A stretch of DNA of 64,000 bases from Duganella radicis (GCF_009720825.1 NZ_WNKY01000004.1:124001-188000); one strand, 5' to 3'; positions 1 to 12,618 are shown, numbered from the stretch's first letter. Numbers and translations are program-made. The notes: generated from the letters alone by a model not told the origin.

Positions 1-84
1 GTCGGCGGCGGATTTGTTGACGTGGATGTGATTGATCCAGCCCAGGTCCAGTGGGACCGCTTCGTTGCGTTTGAAATCGCTCAT
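1..84 (-). CDS. deoC: Deoxyribose-phosphate aldolase, N-terminal fragment (cut by window edge)
   Basis: Only the first 28 codons are inside the window. The visible N-terminus reads MSDFKRNEAVPLDLGWINHI and continues with HVNKSAAD. This resembles the start of the animal-type DERA group, where a charged leader is followed by LDLSWI..IQVN. DeoC cleaves 2-deoxyribose-5-phosphate to glyceraldehyde-3-phosphate and acetaldehyde. The ATG overlaps the deoB stop in an ATGA arrangement, so the two are translationally coupled. The assignment rests on a short segment plus the deoB/punA context; the catalytic lysine lies outside the window. Confidence 0.65.
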   Translation of the reverse strand, partial: MSDFKRNEAVPLDLGWINHIHVNKSAAD

Positions 85-1274
85 AACAGATTGGTTCCGT
101 TCGAAAGTGGCTTGACGCCGAGGTGATGGGCCAGCGTCTGGCCGATGTCGGAGAAGGTTTCGGAAATGCCCAGCGACTGCGCCTTGACCTTAGGGCCGAA
201 GAAAATCATCGGGATGTGTTCGCGTGTGTGGTCGGAGCCAGGCCAGGTTGGATCGCAGCCATGGTCGGCGGTGATCACCACCAGGTCGTCCTCTTGCAGC
301 TTCGCGATAAATTCCGGCAGGCGCGCATCCATTTCGTGCAGCGCGTTGGAATAACCGTTGACGTCGCGGCGATGGCCGAAGGCCTGGTCAAAGTCGACGA
401 AGTTCACGAAGGTCAATGACTTGTCGCCCGCTTCGTCCTGCACTTTCAGCAGCGCGTCGAACAGCGCCATATTGTCCTTGCCCTTCACCACGCGCGACAC
501 GCCTTGCGCCGCGAAGATGTCGCTGATCTTGCCCAGCGCGATCACCTCGCCGCCATCGTTCTTGACGTGGTCCAGCAGCGTCGGCGCCGGTGGCGCGACC
601 GCGTAGTCGTGACGGTTGGTGGTGCGGGTGTAGTTGCCGTTCGCGCCGAGGAAAGGACGCGCGATCACGCGGCCGATGTTGTACGGCTCGACCAGCTTGA
701 AGGCGATCTCGCACACTTCGTACAGGCGCTCAAGGCCGAACGATTCTTCGTGCGCGGCGATTTGCAGCACCGAGTCGGCCGAGGTGTAGATAATCGGCTT
801 GCCGCTGGCGACATGTTCATCGCCGAAACGATTGATGATCTCCGTGCCCGATGCGTGGCAGTCGCCGAGGAAGCCCGGCACGCCGGTCAGCTCTTGCAGC
901 CTGGCGGTCAGCTCGGCCGGGAACGATGGCACGGTTTTCGGGAAGTAGCCCCAGTCGAATTCCACCGGCACGCCGGCGATTTCCCAGTGGCCGGACTGGG
1001 TGTCCTTGCCGGTCGAGCGTTCACGCGCGGCGCCGTAGGCGGCGGTGAAGCCTTCGCGCTGGGTGAAGCCGGCGGCCCATTCGCCGCTAGCCAAGTGCGC
1101 GGCGGCGGTCAGGCCGAGTTTTTCCATGACCGGCAACGACATCGGCTTGCCGCTGTTGGCGACTTGCGCGGCGATGTGGCCGAAGGTGTTGGCGCCGGCG
1201 TCGTTGTACTTCGCCGCGTCGGGCGTGGCGCCCAGGCCAAACGAATCGAGCAGCAGGATAAATGCGCGTTTCAT
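81..1274 (-). CDS. deoB: Phosphopentomutase
   Basis: Interconverts (deoxy)ribose-1-phosphate and (deoxy)ribose-5-phosphate in the cytoplasm, linking nucleoside phosphorolysis to deoC and the pentose phosphate pathway. The protein has about 397 residues, the usual length for DeoB of the alkaline phosphatase/iPGM superfamily. The N-terminal metal site LLDSFGLGATPDA is present. So is the C-terminal metal-binding stretch TADHGCDPTWPGSDHTRE. The ATG at 1274 is preferred because AGGAG lies six bases upstream; the in-frame TTG two codons earlier sits too close to that site. It follows punA on the same strand after a hairpin and overlaps deoC by four bases. Confidence 0.96.
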   Translation of the reverse strand: MKRAFILLLDSFGLGATPDAAKYNDAGANTFGHIAAQVANSGKPMSLPVMEKLGLTAAAHLASGEWAAGFTQREGFTAAYGAARERSTGKDTQSGHWEIAGVPVEFDWGYFPKTVPSFPAELTARLQELTGVPGFLGDCHASGTEIINRFGDEHVASGKPIIYTSADSVLQIAAHEESFGLERLYEVCEIAFKLVEPYNIGRVIARPFLGANGNYTRTTNRHDYAVAPPAPTLLDHVKNDGGEVIALGKISDIFAAQGVSRVVKGKDNMALFDALLKVQDEAGDKSLTFVNFVDFDQAFGHRRDVNGYSNALHEMDARLPEFIAKLQEDDLVVITADHGCDPTWPGSDHTREHIPMIFFGPKVKAQSLGISETFSDIGQTLAHHLGVKPLSNGTNLL

Positions 1275-1285
1275 GATCAACTCCT

Positions 1286-1315
1286 AAAAAGCAAAAGGGG
1301 CGGACCAGCCGCCCC
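1286..1315 (-). terminator. Terminator-like hairpin between punA and deoB
   Basis: A perfect 7-bp GC stem (1297-1303 with 1309-1315) and 5-base loop are followed on the minus strand by TTTTGCTTTTT (1296-1286). The T tract directly abuts the deoB Shine-Dalgarno site. It should end or reduce punA transcription before deoB-deoC. Confidence 0.8.
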
Positions 1316-1325
1316 CTTGGGTATC

Positions 1326-2165
1326 TTACGCCTGAGGCGTTTTTGCTACATTCGCGAGGAAGCCCAGGATCACTTCCACCAGCGAGGTCGCCGCCACGGC
1401 AGCGTACTTCAAGGTCTGCTCATGCGACAGCGGGAACGGCGACAGGCCTTCGGCCAGATTGGTAATCGCCGACACGCCCACCACTTTCAGGCCGCAGTGA
1501 CGGGCCGACACCACTTCCGGCACCACCGACATGCCCACCACGTCCGCGCCCAGCGTCTTGAACGCGCGGATTTCCGCAGGCGTTTCAAAGTTAGGACCGG
1601 CGTAGGCGATGTACACGCCATCGTGCAGGGTCACGTTCTTTTCCTTGGCCGAGGTGTGCAGCAGCGCGCGCAGTTCGGCGTCGTAGGCGTTGGCCATGCT
1701 GAAGAAGCGCGGGCCGAAGCGCTCGTCGTTCGGGCCCATCATCGGGGTGCCCGGCAGGAAGTTGATATGGTCGGTCAGCGCCACCAGCGAACCGGCATCC
1801 ACTTCGGTGCGCAACGAACCGGCGGCATTGGTCACGAACAGCATTTCGCAACCCAGCAGCTTCATGGTGCGCACGGCGCTGGTCATCACGCCCAGGCCGT
1901 AGCCTTCGTAGACATGGCCGCGGCCCTTCATGCACACCACCTGCACGCCCGACAGGGTGCCGATCACCAGTTCGCCGGCGTGGCCGTGCACGGTGGAGAT
2001 CGGGAAGCCCGGCAACTGATCGTAGCTGATGGTGACGGCGTCGGTCATTTGTTCCGCCAGCACACCCAGGCCTGAACCGAGAATCATCGCCACGCGCGGC
2101 TTGAAGCCAGCTGGGAGACGGGAGCGAATGATGTCGGCTGCCTGGAATGGGGAATTATTAGACAT
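1326..2165 (-). CDS. punA: Purine nucleoside phosphorylase (trimeric, PNP-I type)
   Basis: Phosphorolyses purine (deoxy)nucleosides to free base plus (deoxy)ribose-1-phosphate. At 279 residues it fits the trimeric PNP family. The phosphate-binding loop MILGSGLG lies near residue 28, GRGHVYEG follows, and the base-binding region contains AGPNFETPAEIRA and VVGMSVVPE. The ATG at 2165 is chosen because AGGA precedes it at good spacing; an upstream extension has no ribosome site. The product feeds deoB, and the released hypoxanthine/guanine fits the guanine deaminase and xanthine dehydrogenase genes about 25 kb away. It is divergent from psuK across about 200 bases. Confidence 0.95.
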   Translation of the reverse strand: MSNNSPFQAADIIRSRLPAGFKPRVAMILGSGLGVLAEQMTDAVTISYDQLPGFPISTVHGHAGELVIGTLSGVQVVCMKGRGHVYEGYGLGVMTSAVRTMKLLGCEMLFVTNAAGSLRTEVDAGSLVALTDHINFLPGTPMMGPNDERFGPRFFSMANAYDAELRALLHTSAKEKNVTLHDGVYIAYAGPNFETPAEIRAFKTLGADVVGMSVVPEVVSARHCGLKVVGVSAITNLAEGLSPFPLSHEQTLKYAAVAATSLVEVILGFLANVAKTPQA

Positions 2166-2353
2166 GAAAATCCTCTGTTTTTTTGATATGGCTGGGGAAG
2201 CTGTCACTATGCATCATCGTCCATATGTATGGCAAATACCATTTTTCTTAGCTATTTATACAAAAGTGATATAAATCAGGAGTATTATAAACCACGGCAA
2301 ACTGAGCTACCACTGGGTGATTGACGCCCTCCGGATAAATGTTTACCATTAAG

Positions 2354-2363
2354 AACAATTGTT
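2354..2363. promoter_or_regulatory. AACAATTGTT palindrome upstream of psuK
   Basis: A perfect 10-bp palindrome lies 16 bases before the psuK GTG, inside the AT-rich punA/psuK divergent region, flanked by TTAA on both sides. It could be an operator for the HTH domain of the psuK product itself or for the nearby LysR protein. No binding evidence is available. Confidence 0.3.
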
Positions 2364-2379
2364 TAACGAGGCCACTACC

Positions 2380-3510
2380 GTGACCGATTCTTCCAAAAAG
2401 GAACAGCTTTACCAGCTGATCCGCGCCAACCCCTTCATCTCCCAGCAAGACCTGGCGGTGGAACTGCGCCTGTCGCGTTCGGCCGTGGCTGGCCACATCG
2501 CCGGCCTGATCCGCGAGCGCCGCCTGCTGGGCCGCGCCTACGTGCTGCCGGACAAGCGCCCGGTGCTGTGCATCGGCGCCGCCAACCTGGACCGCAAGCT
2601 GCGCACCATTGCCGCCATGCAGCTGGGCACCTCCAATCCGGCCACCGCCGAGGAAGTGTACGGCGGCGTGGCGCGCAACATCGCCGAGAACCTGGCCCGC
2701 CTCAACCTGCCGACCGCCCTGCTGACCGCCGTTGGCGACGACGCCGCCGGCCGCAGCCTGCAAGACCACGCCGAGCGCGCCGGCATCGACGCACGCGGCA
2801 GCCTGAAATTGCAGGACACCGCCACCGGCACCTACACCGCCATCCTCGACGACCAGGGCGAGCTGGTGGTGGCGCTGGCCGACATGGCGCTGTACGACCG
2901 CATCACCCCGGCCTTCCTGGCCAGCCGCGCACCCCAGCGCGCGGCCGCCGCCATGACCGTGGCCGACCTCAACCTGCCGGCCGACAGCGTCGCCGTGCTG
3001 CTGGAAGGCGCCCGCAACGACAAGCTGCCGCTGGTGATCGTGGCAGTGTCGCAGCCGAAGATGGCGCGCCTGCCGCAAGATCTGCGCGGCCTGCGCCTGC
3101 TGATCCTGAACCGGGGCGAACTGGAAACCCGCGTCGGTCGCGCCCTGCCGACCGAAGCCGACGTGCGCGCCGCCTGCCGCGAAGTGCAGGCGCAGGGCGC
3201 GCAGGATGTCATCGTCACCTGCGGCAGCCAGGGCGTGTACCACACGCGCGATGGCGAACTGGTGTGGCTGGCCGCGCACCAGGTGGAGGTGGTGGACGTC
3301 ACCGGCGCCGGCGACGCTTTCTCGGCCGCCGTCTGCTGGTCGCTGTACCAGGGCAGCAATGACCTGACGTTGGCCTGCCGCCGCGGCCTGAAAGTGGCGG
3401 CCATGACGCTGGAAAGCCCGGAAACGGTGTCGCCCGTGCTGGCCGCCGACGTCCTCGACGAGATACACGATTTTGATCTGAACGCCCCGCTGTTCCCGAA
3501 TAAAGGATAA
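2380..3510 (+). CDS. psuK: PfkB-family pseudouridine kinase with N-terminal winged HTH
   Basis: Predicted to phosphorylate pseudouridine to pseudouridine-5'-phosphate for the glycosidase encoded next. Residues about 5-60 form a winged helix-turn-helix ([20 protein letters not shown]). The rest is a ribokinase/PfkB fold with the C-terminal signature [15 protein letters not shown] carrying the catalytic Asp and anion hole. The GTG at 2380 is chosen because GAGG precedes it by about eight bases; the upstream in-frame TTG has no ribosome site. The kinase is followed by psuG after 5 bases. HTH-PfkB proteins also include other nucleoside kinases (YeiI-like), so the substrate call depends on psuG. 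The HTH suggests the kinase may also regulate. Confidence 0.88.
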   Translation: MTDSSKKEQLYQLIRANPFISQQDLAVELRLSRSAVAGHIAGLIRERRLLGRAYVLPDKRPVLCIGAANLDRKLRTIAAMQLGTSNPATAEEVYGGVARNIAENLARLNLPTALLTAVGDDAAGRSLQDHAERAGIDARGSLKLQDTATGTYTAILDDQGELVVALADMALYDRITPAFLASRAPQRAAAAMTVADLNLPADSVAVLLEGARNDKLPLVIVAVSQPKMARLPQDLRGLRLLILNRGELETRVGRALPTEADVRAACREVQAQGAQDVIVTCGSQGVYHTRDGELVWLAAHQVEVVDVTGAGDAFSAAVCWSLYQGSNDLTLACRRGLKVAAMTLESPETVSPVLAADVLDEIHDFDLNAPLFPNKG

Positions 3511-3515
3511 ACACC

Positions 3516-4430
<915 letters not shown>

Positions 4431-4447
4431 CCTGAGCGGCCCACGCC

Positions 4448-5350
4448 ATGTCCATCGATCTGAAACAACTCAAGTACTTCCTCGCCGTCGCCGAAGAAAA
4501 AAGTTTCAGCCGCGCTGCCGAGCGTCTGCACATCTCGCAGCCGCCGCTCAGCCAGCAGATCATGAAGCTGGAAAGCGAACTTGGCGTGAAGCTGTTCGCC
4601 CGCACCACCCGCACCTTTGAGCTGACGGTGGCCGGCAAGGCGCTGATGAACGAAGCGTCCGACCTGCTGGCCAAGATGCGCATGACCATCGACACCATCC
4701 GCCAGATCGACCGCGGCGAAGTGGGCCGCCTGCGCGTGGGCATCGTCGGCTCGGCGATGTGGGGGCCGATCCCCAGCCTGCTGGAGGAATTCCAGACCAA
4801 GTTCCCGCGCGTGACCTGGACCATCCACGAACTGGGCCCGACCTTGCAGTACGAGGCGCTGCGCGCCAAGCAGATCGACGTCGGCTTCTGGCGTGAGCCC
4901 AAGCTGGACGAGGACGACCTCCGCAACGATAACCTGCGCCAGGAACTGTGCTTCCGCGAAGACGTGTGCGTGGCCATCAACGAACACCATCCGCTGGCCA
5001 AGCAGGACGCGATAGAACTGATCGACATCGCCCAGGAACCGATGCTGACGCTGGCGCTCGACAAGTCATCCTTCCCGCGTTACCTGATTCAATGCTGCGT
5101 GGACGCCGGCTTCCAGCCGACCATCTTCCAGGAAGCGTCCGAACCGCAAACCCTGCTGGCCATGGTGGGCGCGGGCCTGGGCGTGACGCTGATCCCGGAA
5201 ACCACCAGCCGCATCGGCTGGCCGGGCGTGGTGTTCCTGCCGATCCGTACCAATCCGCCCTCGGCCAATCTGTACATCACCTACACCACGCAAGACGACG
5301 CGCCGGTGGTGCGCGCCTTCCTCAACATCTTGAATCCGGTGAGTGCCTAG
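4448..5350 (+). CDS. LysR-family transcriptional regulator
   Basis: A 300-residue LTTR. The N-terminal winged HTH ([20 protein letters not shown], then [12 protein letters not shown]) is followed by a type-2 periplasmic-binding-protein effector domain. The HTH resembles the BenM/CatM branch. It starts 17 bases after psuG on the same strand and may be cotranscribed with psuKG. Its stop overlaps by four bases the stop of the convergent pcp gene. Targets cannot be read from sequence; psuKG and the convergent pcp operon are both candidates. Confidence 0.92.
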   Translation: MSIDLKQLKYFLAVAEEKSFSRAAERLHISQPPLSQQIMKLESELGVKLFARTTRTFELTVAGKALMNEASDLLAKMRMTIDTIRQIDRGEVGRLRVGIVGSAMWGPIPSLLEEFQTKFPRVTWTIHELGPTLQYEALRAKQIDVGFWREPKLDEDDLRNDNLRQELCFREDVCVAINEHHPLAKQDAIELIDIAQEPMLTLALDKSSFPRYLIQCCVDAGFQPTIFQEASEPQTLLAMVGAGLGVTLIPETTSRIGWPGVVFLPIRTNPPSANLYITYTTQDDAPVVRAFLNILNPVSA

Positions 5351-5997
5351 TGCGTAAGACCGCCCGCCTCGCGCACATCGACGGTGTGTGCGAGCGTGGT
5401 GCGGACGGCGATGCGCAAGCCTTCCACCACGTCTTCCAGCTTCATGCTGGCCGTGCCCGGATGGGCAGCCGCCTGCTGCGGCAAATAAGGAATGTGGATG
5501 AAACCGGCGCGCATGGTGGTGCCCCATTCGTGCGCCTGATGCATCAGACCGTAAAACACATGGTTGCACACAAAGGTGCCGGCCGTCTGCGACACCGAGG
5601 CCGGCAAGCCGGCTTCGCGCAGCTCGTGCACGATGGCCTTGATCGGCAGGGTGGAGAAGTAAGCCGCCGGGCCGCCGTTGACAATCGGCTGGTCCACCAG
5701 CTGGCGTTGCTGGTTGTCGGGGATGGGCGCATCGTCGACATTGATGGCCACCCGCTCGATCGACATGTCGACCCTGCCGCCGGCCTGGCCGACCGCGATC
5801 ACGATACTTGGTTGCAGTTCTTCCACTGCCTGGTGCACCACCTTGAGCGCGCGGCCAAAGACGCACGGCAGCTGCCGCGCATGGACCACGAACTCCCCCT
5901 CGTGCCAACCATCCAGCTGGCGCACGGCTTCCCACGAGGGATTGATGGTCTCCTTGTTGAACGGCTCGAAGCCCGTTAACAATATTATCTTTTTCAT
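5347..5997 (-). CDS. pcp: Pyroglutamyl-peptidase I
   Basis: Cytoplasmic cysteine peptidase that removes N-terminal 5-oxoproline (pyroglutamate) from peptides. The 216-residue length is typical of peptidase family C15. By direct counting, the catalytic triad falls at Glu81 ([12 protein letters not shown]), Cys144 ([12 protein letters not shown]) and His168 (GFIHIPYLP), the positions known for Bacillus Pcp. The N-terminal [17 protein letters not shown] is characteristic. It is the last gene of a minus-strand series after DUF969 and DUF979, about 40 bases downstream of DUF979. Confidence 0.97.
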   Translation of the reverse strand: MKKIILLTGFEPFNKETINPSWEAVRQLDGWHEGEFVVHARQLPCVFGRALKVVHQAVEELQPSIVIAVGQAGGRVDMSIERVAINVDDAPIPDNQQRQLVDQPIVNGGPAAYFSTLPIKAIVHELREAGLPASVSQTAGTFVCNHVFYGLMHQAHEWGTTMRAGFIHIPYLPQQAAAHPGTASMKLEDVVEGLRIAVRTTLAHTVDVREAGGLTH

Positions 5998-6039
5998 CTT
6001 GACTGCTCCGCGGTGATGCCTTTTAACTGCGGAAGCGTC

Positions 6040-6996
6040 TCACAGATTCATCAAAAAATAAAGCAGAGTAATATTTACTAACAATAGTGGCAGCGCGGTC
6101 GGCACTTGCATTTTTACCACCGCGTTCTTGTCCGGCAGCTCCAGCAACGCGGCCGGCACGATGTTGAAATTGGCCGCCATGGGCGTCATCAAGGTGCCGC
6201 AGTAAGCGCTGAACATACCGATGGCCGCCATCACCGCCGGGTTGGCGTGGTACACGCCCACCAGCACCGGTATGCCGACACCGCCCGCCATCACCGGGAA
6301 GGCGGCAAAGCCATTGCCCATGATGATGGTGAACAGCGCCATGCCGACGCAGTACACCGCCACCGCCACCAGCCGCACGTCCATGTTGATGTAGGACGTG
6401 ACCACATGCGCCACCGCCTTGCCCATGCCGGCCTCGGTGAACAGCAGGCCCAGCACCGCCAGCATGTGCGGCAGCACCACCGCCCAGCCCAGATGGTCGA
6501 TCAGGCGGCGCGATTCGCGCATGGCCTGCATCGGCGTGGAGCGCGTCAGCCAGCAGGCGGTGGCCACCGCGAACAGCGAGCCGCAGCCAAGGCTGACCAG
6601 CGTGAGGTTTTTCGGATCGAGCAGGAACAGGCCGTCCCACTTGACGTCCTTGAACAGGGTGGAGCCGATCACGGTGGTGATGGGAATCAGCAGCGCGGGA
6701 ATCAGCAGCTTGTGGCCGAGGCGCTGCGCGCTGCCGCGGCGTTCCTGCTCGGTGCGGTCGCCGTAGCGGCCCAGCGCCACGCCGCCGAAACCGGCGATCA
6801 GCGCCATCAGCACCATCAGCAGGCCGGCCGCGACCGGCGGCAGCTGGTCGCCGGCCAGGTAGACCACGGCGTACAAGGCCCAGAACAAGGCGCTGCTGTA
6901 GCGCCTGGGGTTGTGCTTGTCGCGCAGCGCCATCCACGCCACCATCAGCAGCATGGCGCCCAGCACGTAGTAGAAGTAATCGAGCTTGAGGATCAT
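6040..6996 (-). CDS. DUF979 family integral membrane protein
   Basis: About 318 residues with many hydrophobic helices (for example FYYVLGAMLLMVAWMAL at the N-terminus and VPTALPLLLVNITLLYFLMN at the C-terminus). DUF979 and DUF969 proteins are usually encoded together and often beside pcp. They are thought to form a permease, possibly for 5-oxoproline or a related compound; no mechanism is established. The ATG at 6996 overlaps the DUF969 stop (ATGA), which fixes the start. Glycine-rich membrane stretches (GFGGVALGRYG, MAGGVGIPVLVG) are seen. Confidence 0.85.
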   Translation of the reverse strand: MILKLDYFYYVLGAMLLMVAWMALRDKHNPRRYSSALFWALYAVVYLAGDQLPPVAAGLLMVLMALIAGFGGVALGRYGDRTEQERRGSAQRLGHKLLIPALLIPITTVIGSTLFKDVKWDGLFLLDPKNLTLVSLGCGSLFAVATACWLTRSTPMQAMRESRRLIDHLGWAVVLPHMLAVLGLLFTEAGMGKAVAHVVTSYINMDVRLVAVAVYCVGMALFTIIMGNGFAAFPVMAGGVGIPVLVGVYHANPAVMAAIGMFSAYCGTLMTPMAANFNIVPAALLELPDKNAVVKMQVPTALPLLLVNITLLYFLMNL

Positions 6997-7682
6997 GGCG
7001 CGCTCCGGGCGATGTGCCGGTCCAGCCGGTACAGGCGCCATGAGTGGATGATGAAGGCGCACACCGCGGTCGGTATGCCCCACAAGGCCATGTGCAATGG
7101 ATCGACATCCAGTCCTTCGCCATGCAGGATGGTCTGCATCAGCACGATGGCGCCGAAGGCCACGAAGATATCCTCGCCAAAGAACAGGCCGACGTTGTCG
7201 GTGGCGGCAGCCATGGCGCGGATGCGGTAGCGCATTTCCTGCGGCACGTTGGGATAGCGCACCTCGGCGGCGCCCTCCGCCATCGGCGCGATCAACGGCC
7301 GCACCATGTTCGGATGGCCGCCGATGCTGGTCAGGCCGAAGGCCGCGCTCAGCTCACGGATGGCCAGATAAACGATCAGCAGGCGGCCGGTGGTGGCCGA
7401 GCGGATGCGGGCGATGGACGCCTGCGCATGCTCCTTCAAGCCATGCCGCTCCAGCAGGCCGATGGCGGCGATCGGCAACAGCAGGATGATGGGCAGGTTG
7501 CGGGTCTTGATGAAGGCCGTGCCCAGCGTGGCCAGCAACTGGTCGACCGGCATGGCGGCGGCGACGCCGGTGACAAAACAGGCAACGATCACCACCAGCA
7601 CGGGATGGGCGCGCAGCGCGAAGCCGGCAATGATGACGGCCACACCCAGCAGTGGCCAAAGGTTGACAACAGTGTGATCCAA
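6993..7682 (-). CDS. DUF969 family integral membrane protein
   Basis: About 229 residues, hydrophobic throughout, with segments such as LWPLLGVAVIIAGFAL and NLPIILLLPIAAIGLLERHG. It is the expected partner of the adjacent DUF979 gene, whose start it overlaps by four bases. I place the start at TTG 7682 because AGGAG lies six bases upstream and no suitable ATG is near; the protein would begin MDHTVVNLWPL. The gene starts just after a terminator-like hairpin behind the TonB-dependent receptor, so it may be expressed by read-through. Confidence 0.85.
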   Translation of the reverse strand: MDHTVVNLWPLLGVAVIIAGFALRAHPVLVVIVACFVTGVAAAMPVDQLLATLGTAFIKTRNLPIILLLPIAAIGLLERHGLKEHAQASIARIRSATTGRLLIVYLAIRELSAAFGLTSIGGHPNMVRPLIAPMAEGAAEVRYPNVPQEMRYRIRAMAAATDNVGLFFGEDIFVAFGAIVLMQTILHGEGLDVDPLHMALWGIPTAVCAFIIHSWRLYRLDRHIARSAP

Positions 7683-7695
7683 GTCGGACTCCTGA

Positions 7696-7722
7696 AAGAA
7701 AAATCCCCGCACGAAGCGGGGA
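7696..7722 (-). terminator. Hairpin after the first TonB-dependent receptor gene
   Basis: The stem TCCCCGC (7704-7710) pairs with GCGGGGA (7716-7722) around a 5-base loop and is followed on the minus strand by TTTTTCTTT. It separates the receptor gene from DUF969-DUF979-pcp, and its T tract runs to within three bases of the DUF969 ribosome site. Confidence 0.82.
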
Positions 7723-7730
7723 TTTTAACC

Positions 7731-10034
<2,304 letters not shown>

Positions 10035-10404
10035 TGGTCCTGCTCCCTTGATTGTGTAGGTTGGTGTTTTTTAGTTATTAAATGTGTATCGAGTCTGAAC
10101 GCTTCCGCATATCGATATACAAATTACCAATCATGCTAGCACGGAAAATTTTCGCATTGATTCATATCTATTTTGTATAAATAAGCAAGAAAAAACGAAT
10201 TTGTCGTACATATCGGGGCTGGGGCATAGTAGTGGACCACCCGTCCTGCGGGGCCCGGCGCGACTTCTCCTATGAAACTGGAGTAATTGCAAGCTACGCG
10301 GACGCGTTGAAATTTTTCCATTCGGACAAAAAAGCAACAATACAAAAATATTTAATTCGGCGGTATTTGTTGTCGCGTTGCGACATACATTCCTGGAACG
10401 GTAG
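10035..10404. other. 370-base divergent intergenic region (TBDR1 / transaldolase)
   Basis: Contains no convincing gene. It is AT-rich at both ends and GC-rich around 10225-10310. An ATATCGATAT palindrome lies at 10109-10118, about 75 bases upstream of the receptor start, and could be an operator. A short CTCC/GGAG inverted repeat lies near 10267-10282. I could not match the GC-rich part to a known riboswitch. Both divergent promoters must lie here. Confidence 0.5.
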
Positions 10405-11478
10405 ATGAACAACATGCTCGAACACGGCCGGCTGCGGGCAGTCGGCGCCCTCGGACAACAAATCTGGCTCGACAACCTGAGCCGCGAACTGCTGGCCTCC
10501 GGCCGCCTGGCCGAGCTGATCGCCAACGACGGCGTGCAAGGCCTGACCTCGAATCCCGCCATCTTTTACCAGGCCTTGCAGCACGATCCGGCCTACCGCG
10601 CCGCCCTGCCGCTGCTGCGCACCGCCCACGCCGCGCCGGAAGCGCGTTTTGAAGCGCTGGTCATTCCCGACGTGCAGCGCGCCTGCGACCTGTTCGCGCC
10701 GCTGTACCAGGCCACCGACGGCCGCGCCGGCTTTGTCAGCTTTGAAGTGGCGCCGCGCCTGGCGCACGACGCCGCCGGCACGCTGGCCGAAGCGCGCCGC
10801 CTGTGGGCGCTGATTGCGCGCCCCAACGCCATGATCAAGATTCCGGCCACGCCGGCCGGCATCGCCGCGCTGGAGGAAGTGATTTACGCCGGCATCAACG
10901 TCAACATGACCCTGATCTTCAGCGCCAGCCAGGTGCAGGCGGTGCGCGCCGCCCACCGGCGAGGACTGGCGCGCCGCTTGCAGGACAAGCTGTCGGTGCA
11001 GCGCATCGCCAGCGTGGCCAGCGTCTTCATCAGCCGCATCGACGTCGCGGTGGACGCCCTGCTGCCGCCGGGCGACGCCTTGCGCGGCCAGGCCGCCATG
11101 GCCGCCGCCCGCATCGCCTACGCCGACTGGAAGAACGACAGCGGCTTCGGCGTGTTTGCCGCCTTCGGCGCCACGCCGCAGTGGCTGCTGTGGGCCAGCA
11201 CCGCCACCAAGACTGCGGCCGAACGCGATGTGCGCTACGTCGAGGGGCTGATCGGCGCCGACACCATCAACACCGTGCCGGACGCCACCCTGGCCGCCTT
11301 CCGCGATCACGGCGAGGCGGCAACCACCCTGGGCACCGAGGTGGCGGCCGAGCGCGCCGTGCTGGCGCAACTGGCCCATCGCGGTATCGACCTGGAAACC
11401 ATCGGCCAGCAATTGCTGGAAGCCGGCCTGCTGCAATTCGAGCAAGCTTTTAGCAAGGTGCTAGCGCTTACCGCGTGA
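10405..11478 (+). CDS. tal: Transaldolase
   Basis: Transfers a dihydroxyacetone unit between sugar phosphates in the non-oxidative pentose phosphate pathway. The 357-residue length fits the longer bacterial transaldolase subgroup. Visible signatures are GALGQQIWLDNLSRELL, VQGLTSNPAIF near residue 50, the Schiff-base lysine in NAMIKIPATPAG, and NVNMTLIFSASQV. Placed beside nucleoside uptake and salvage genes, it can process ribose-5-phosphate from nucleosides. It is divergent from TBDR1 and lies 88 bases upstream of the BMP transporter, which probably has its own promoter. Confidence 0.93.
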   Translation: MNNMLEHGRLRAVGALGQQIWLDNLSRELLASGRLAELIANDGVQGLTSNPAIFYQALQHDPAYRAALPLLRTAHAAPEARFEALVIPDVQRACDLFAPLYQATDGRAGFVSFEVAPRLAHDAAGTLAEARRLWALIARPNAMIKIPATPAGIAALEEVIYAGINVNMTLIFSASQVQAVRAAHRRGLARRLQDKLSVQRIASVASVFISRIDVAVDALLPPGDALRGQAAMAAARIAYADWKNDSGFGVFAAFGATPQWLLWASTATKTAAERDVRYVEGLIGADTINTVPDATLAAFRDHGEAATTLGTEVAAERAVLAQLAHRGIDLETIGQQLLEAGLLQFEQAFSKVLALTA

Positions 11479-11512
11479 AATCAGCGGTTTAGAGGAATTT
11501 AACGGCTGGGAA

Positions 11513-11541
11513 TTACATGCTACAGCCAATAAAAATATACA
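11513..11541 (+). promoter_or_regulatory. Possible sigma70 promoter of the BMP transporter operon
   Basis: TTACAT (11513-11518) and TATACA (11536-11541) are separated by 17 bases, 25 bases before the start codon of the binding-protein gene. The -35 match is weak; the AT-rich -10 stands out in this GC-rich DNA. Confidence 0.3.
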
Positions 11542-11566
11542 ATACCGATCTTCCAGGAGCCTATTC

Positions 11567-12562
11567 ATGAAACTTTCACAACTTAGTTTGACGGTTGCAG
11601 CACTGTTTATCGCTGCCAGCGCGTCCGCGGCAGACCCTAAACTGGGCATCGTGTATGACGCAGGCGGCAAGTTCGACAAATCGTTCAACCAGTCCGCTTT
11701 TGAAGGCGCCACGCGCTTCAAAAAGGAAACCAATATCAATTTCATCGAGGTGCAAGCCTCCAGCGACACCCAGGCCGAACAGGTGCTGCGCGGCCTCGCC
11801 CGCAAGAACCTCGACCTGATCGCCTCCATCGGCTTCGCCCAGCAGGCCGCCGTGCAGAAGGTCGCCAAGGAATTCCCGAAAGTCCGCTTCGTGCTGATCG
11901 ACGGCGTGGCGCAAGGCGCCAACGTCAACTCCATCACCTTCAAGGAAGAAGAAGGTTCCTACCTGGTGGGCGTGGCCGCCGCCATGGCCTCCAAGTCCAA
12001 GAAGCTGGGCTTCATCGGCGGCGTCGACATCCCGCTGATCCGCACCTTCGCCTGCGGCTACGCGCAAGGCGCCAAGGCCGTCAATCCGAAAGTCGAGGTG
12101 ACCTCCAATATGGTCGGCACCACCTCCGATTCGTGGAACAACCCGGCCAAGGGCGGTGAGTTGGCCCGCTCGCAATTCGACCGCGGCGTCGACGTGGTGT
12201 TTGCCGTGGCCGGCGGTTCGGGCCTGGGTACGCTGCAAACCGCCAAGGAAAAAGGCAAGCTGGCGATCGGCGTCGACTCCAACCAGAACCACCTGTATCC
12301 GGGTTCGATCCTGACCTCGATGGTCAAGCGCGTCGACAACGCCGTGTATGACTCCTTCATGCAAATGAAGAACGGCACCTGGAAGGCCGGCGTCACCGCC
12401 AAGGGCCTGAAGGAAGGCGGCGTCGACTGGGCGCTGGACGAGAACAACCGCAAGCTGATCACGCCGGACATCGAGAAGCGTGTGATGGGCGCGCGCAAGG
12501 ATATTATCGACGGCAAGGTCAAGGTCATCGATATCCGTTCGGGCGCGGCCTGCCCGGTCTAA
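11567..12562 (+). CDS. BMP-family ABC transporter substrate-binding protein (nucleoside type)
   Basis: Exported periplasmic binding protein of the BMP/PnrA family, whose characterised members bind purine and other nucleosides. The signal peptide runs to AASASAAD. The mature protein starts with the conserved KLGIVYDAGGKFDKSFNQSA and contains FIGGVDIPLIRTFACGYAQG, VVFAVAGGSGLGTLQ and AIGVDSNQNHLYPGS, the hinge and ligand-pocket region. It is followed by ATPase and two permease genes in the standard BMP order, after a hairpin that probably sets its higher expression. AGGAG precedes the ATG. Confidence 0.93.
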   Translation: MKLSQLSLTVAALFIAASASAADPKLGIVYDAGGKFDKSFNQSAFEGATRFKKETNINFIEVQASSDTQAEQVLRGLARKNLDLIASIGFAQQAAVQKVAKEFPKVRFVLIDGVAQGANVNSITFKEEEGSYLVGVAAAMASKSKKLGFIGGVDIPLIRTFACGYAQGAKAVNPKVEVTSNMVGTTSDSWNNPAKGGELARSQFDRGVDVVFAVAGGSGLGTLQTAKEKGKLAIGVDSNQNHLYPGSILTSMVKRVDNAVYDSFMQMKNGTWKAGVTAKGLKEGGVDWALDENNRKLITPDIEKRVMGARKDIIDGKVKVIDIRSGAACPV

Positions 12563-12580
12563 AACCTGTTTGAACATTGA

Positions 12581-12618
12581 GCGCGCCGCCCGGGGTATTT
12601 CCCGGCGCGGCGCGTTTT
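12581..12618 (+). terminator. Attenuator-type hairpin after the binding-protein gene
   Basis: A long GC-rich imperfect stem (12581-12594 with 12601-12614) closes on the loop GTATTT and is followed by TTTT (12615-12618). Such a hairpin between a binding protein and its membrane components is commonly linked to making the binding protein in excess. Confidence 0.75.

Noticed and set aside
504..2075. Long open frame (523 codons) on the plus strand opposite deoB and punA
   Set aside because: It is antisense to two clear enzymes; its His/Arg/Gly-rich sequence is typical of a GC-rich shadow frame and no domain is visible.
10200..10320. GC-rich segment upstream of transaldolase considered as a riboswitch
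   Set aside because: Only short stems (4 bp) were found and no conserved core of a known purine, SAM, cobalamin or TPP element could be recognised.
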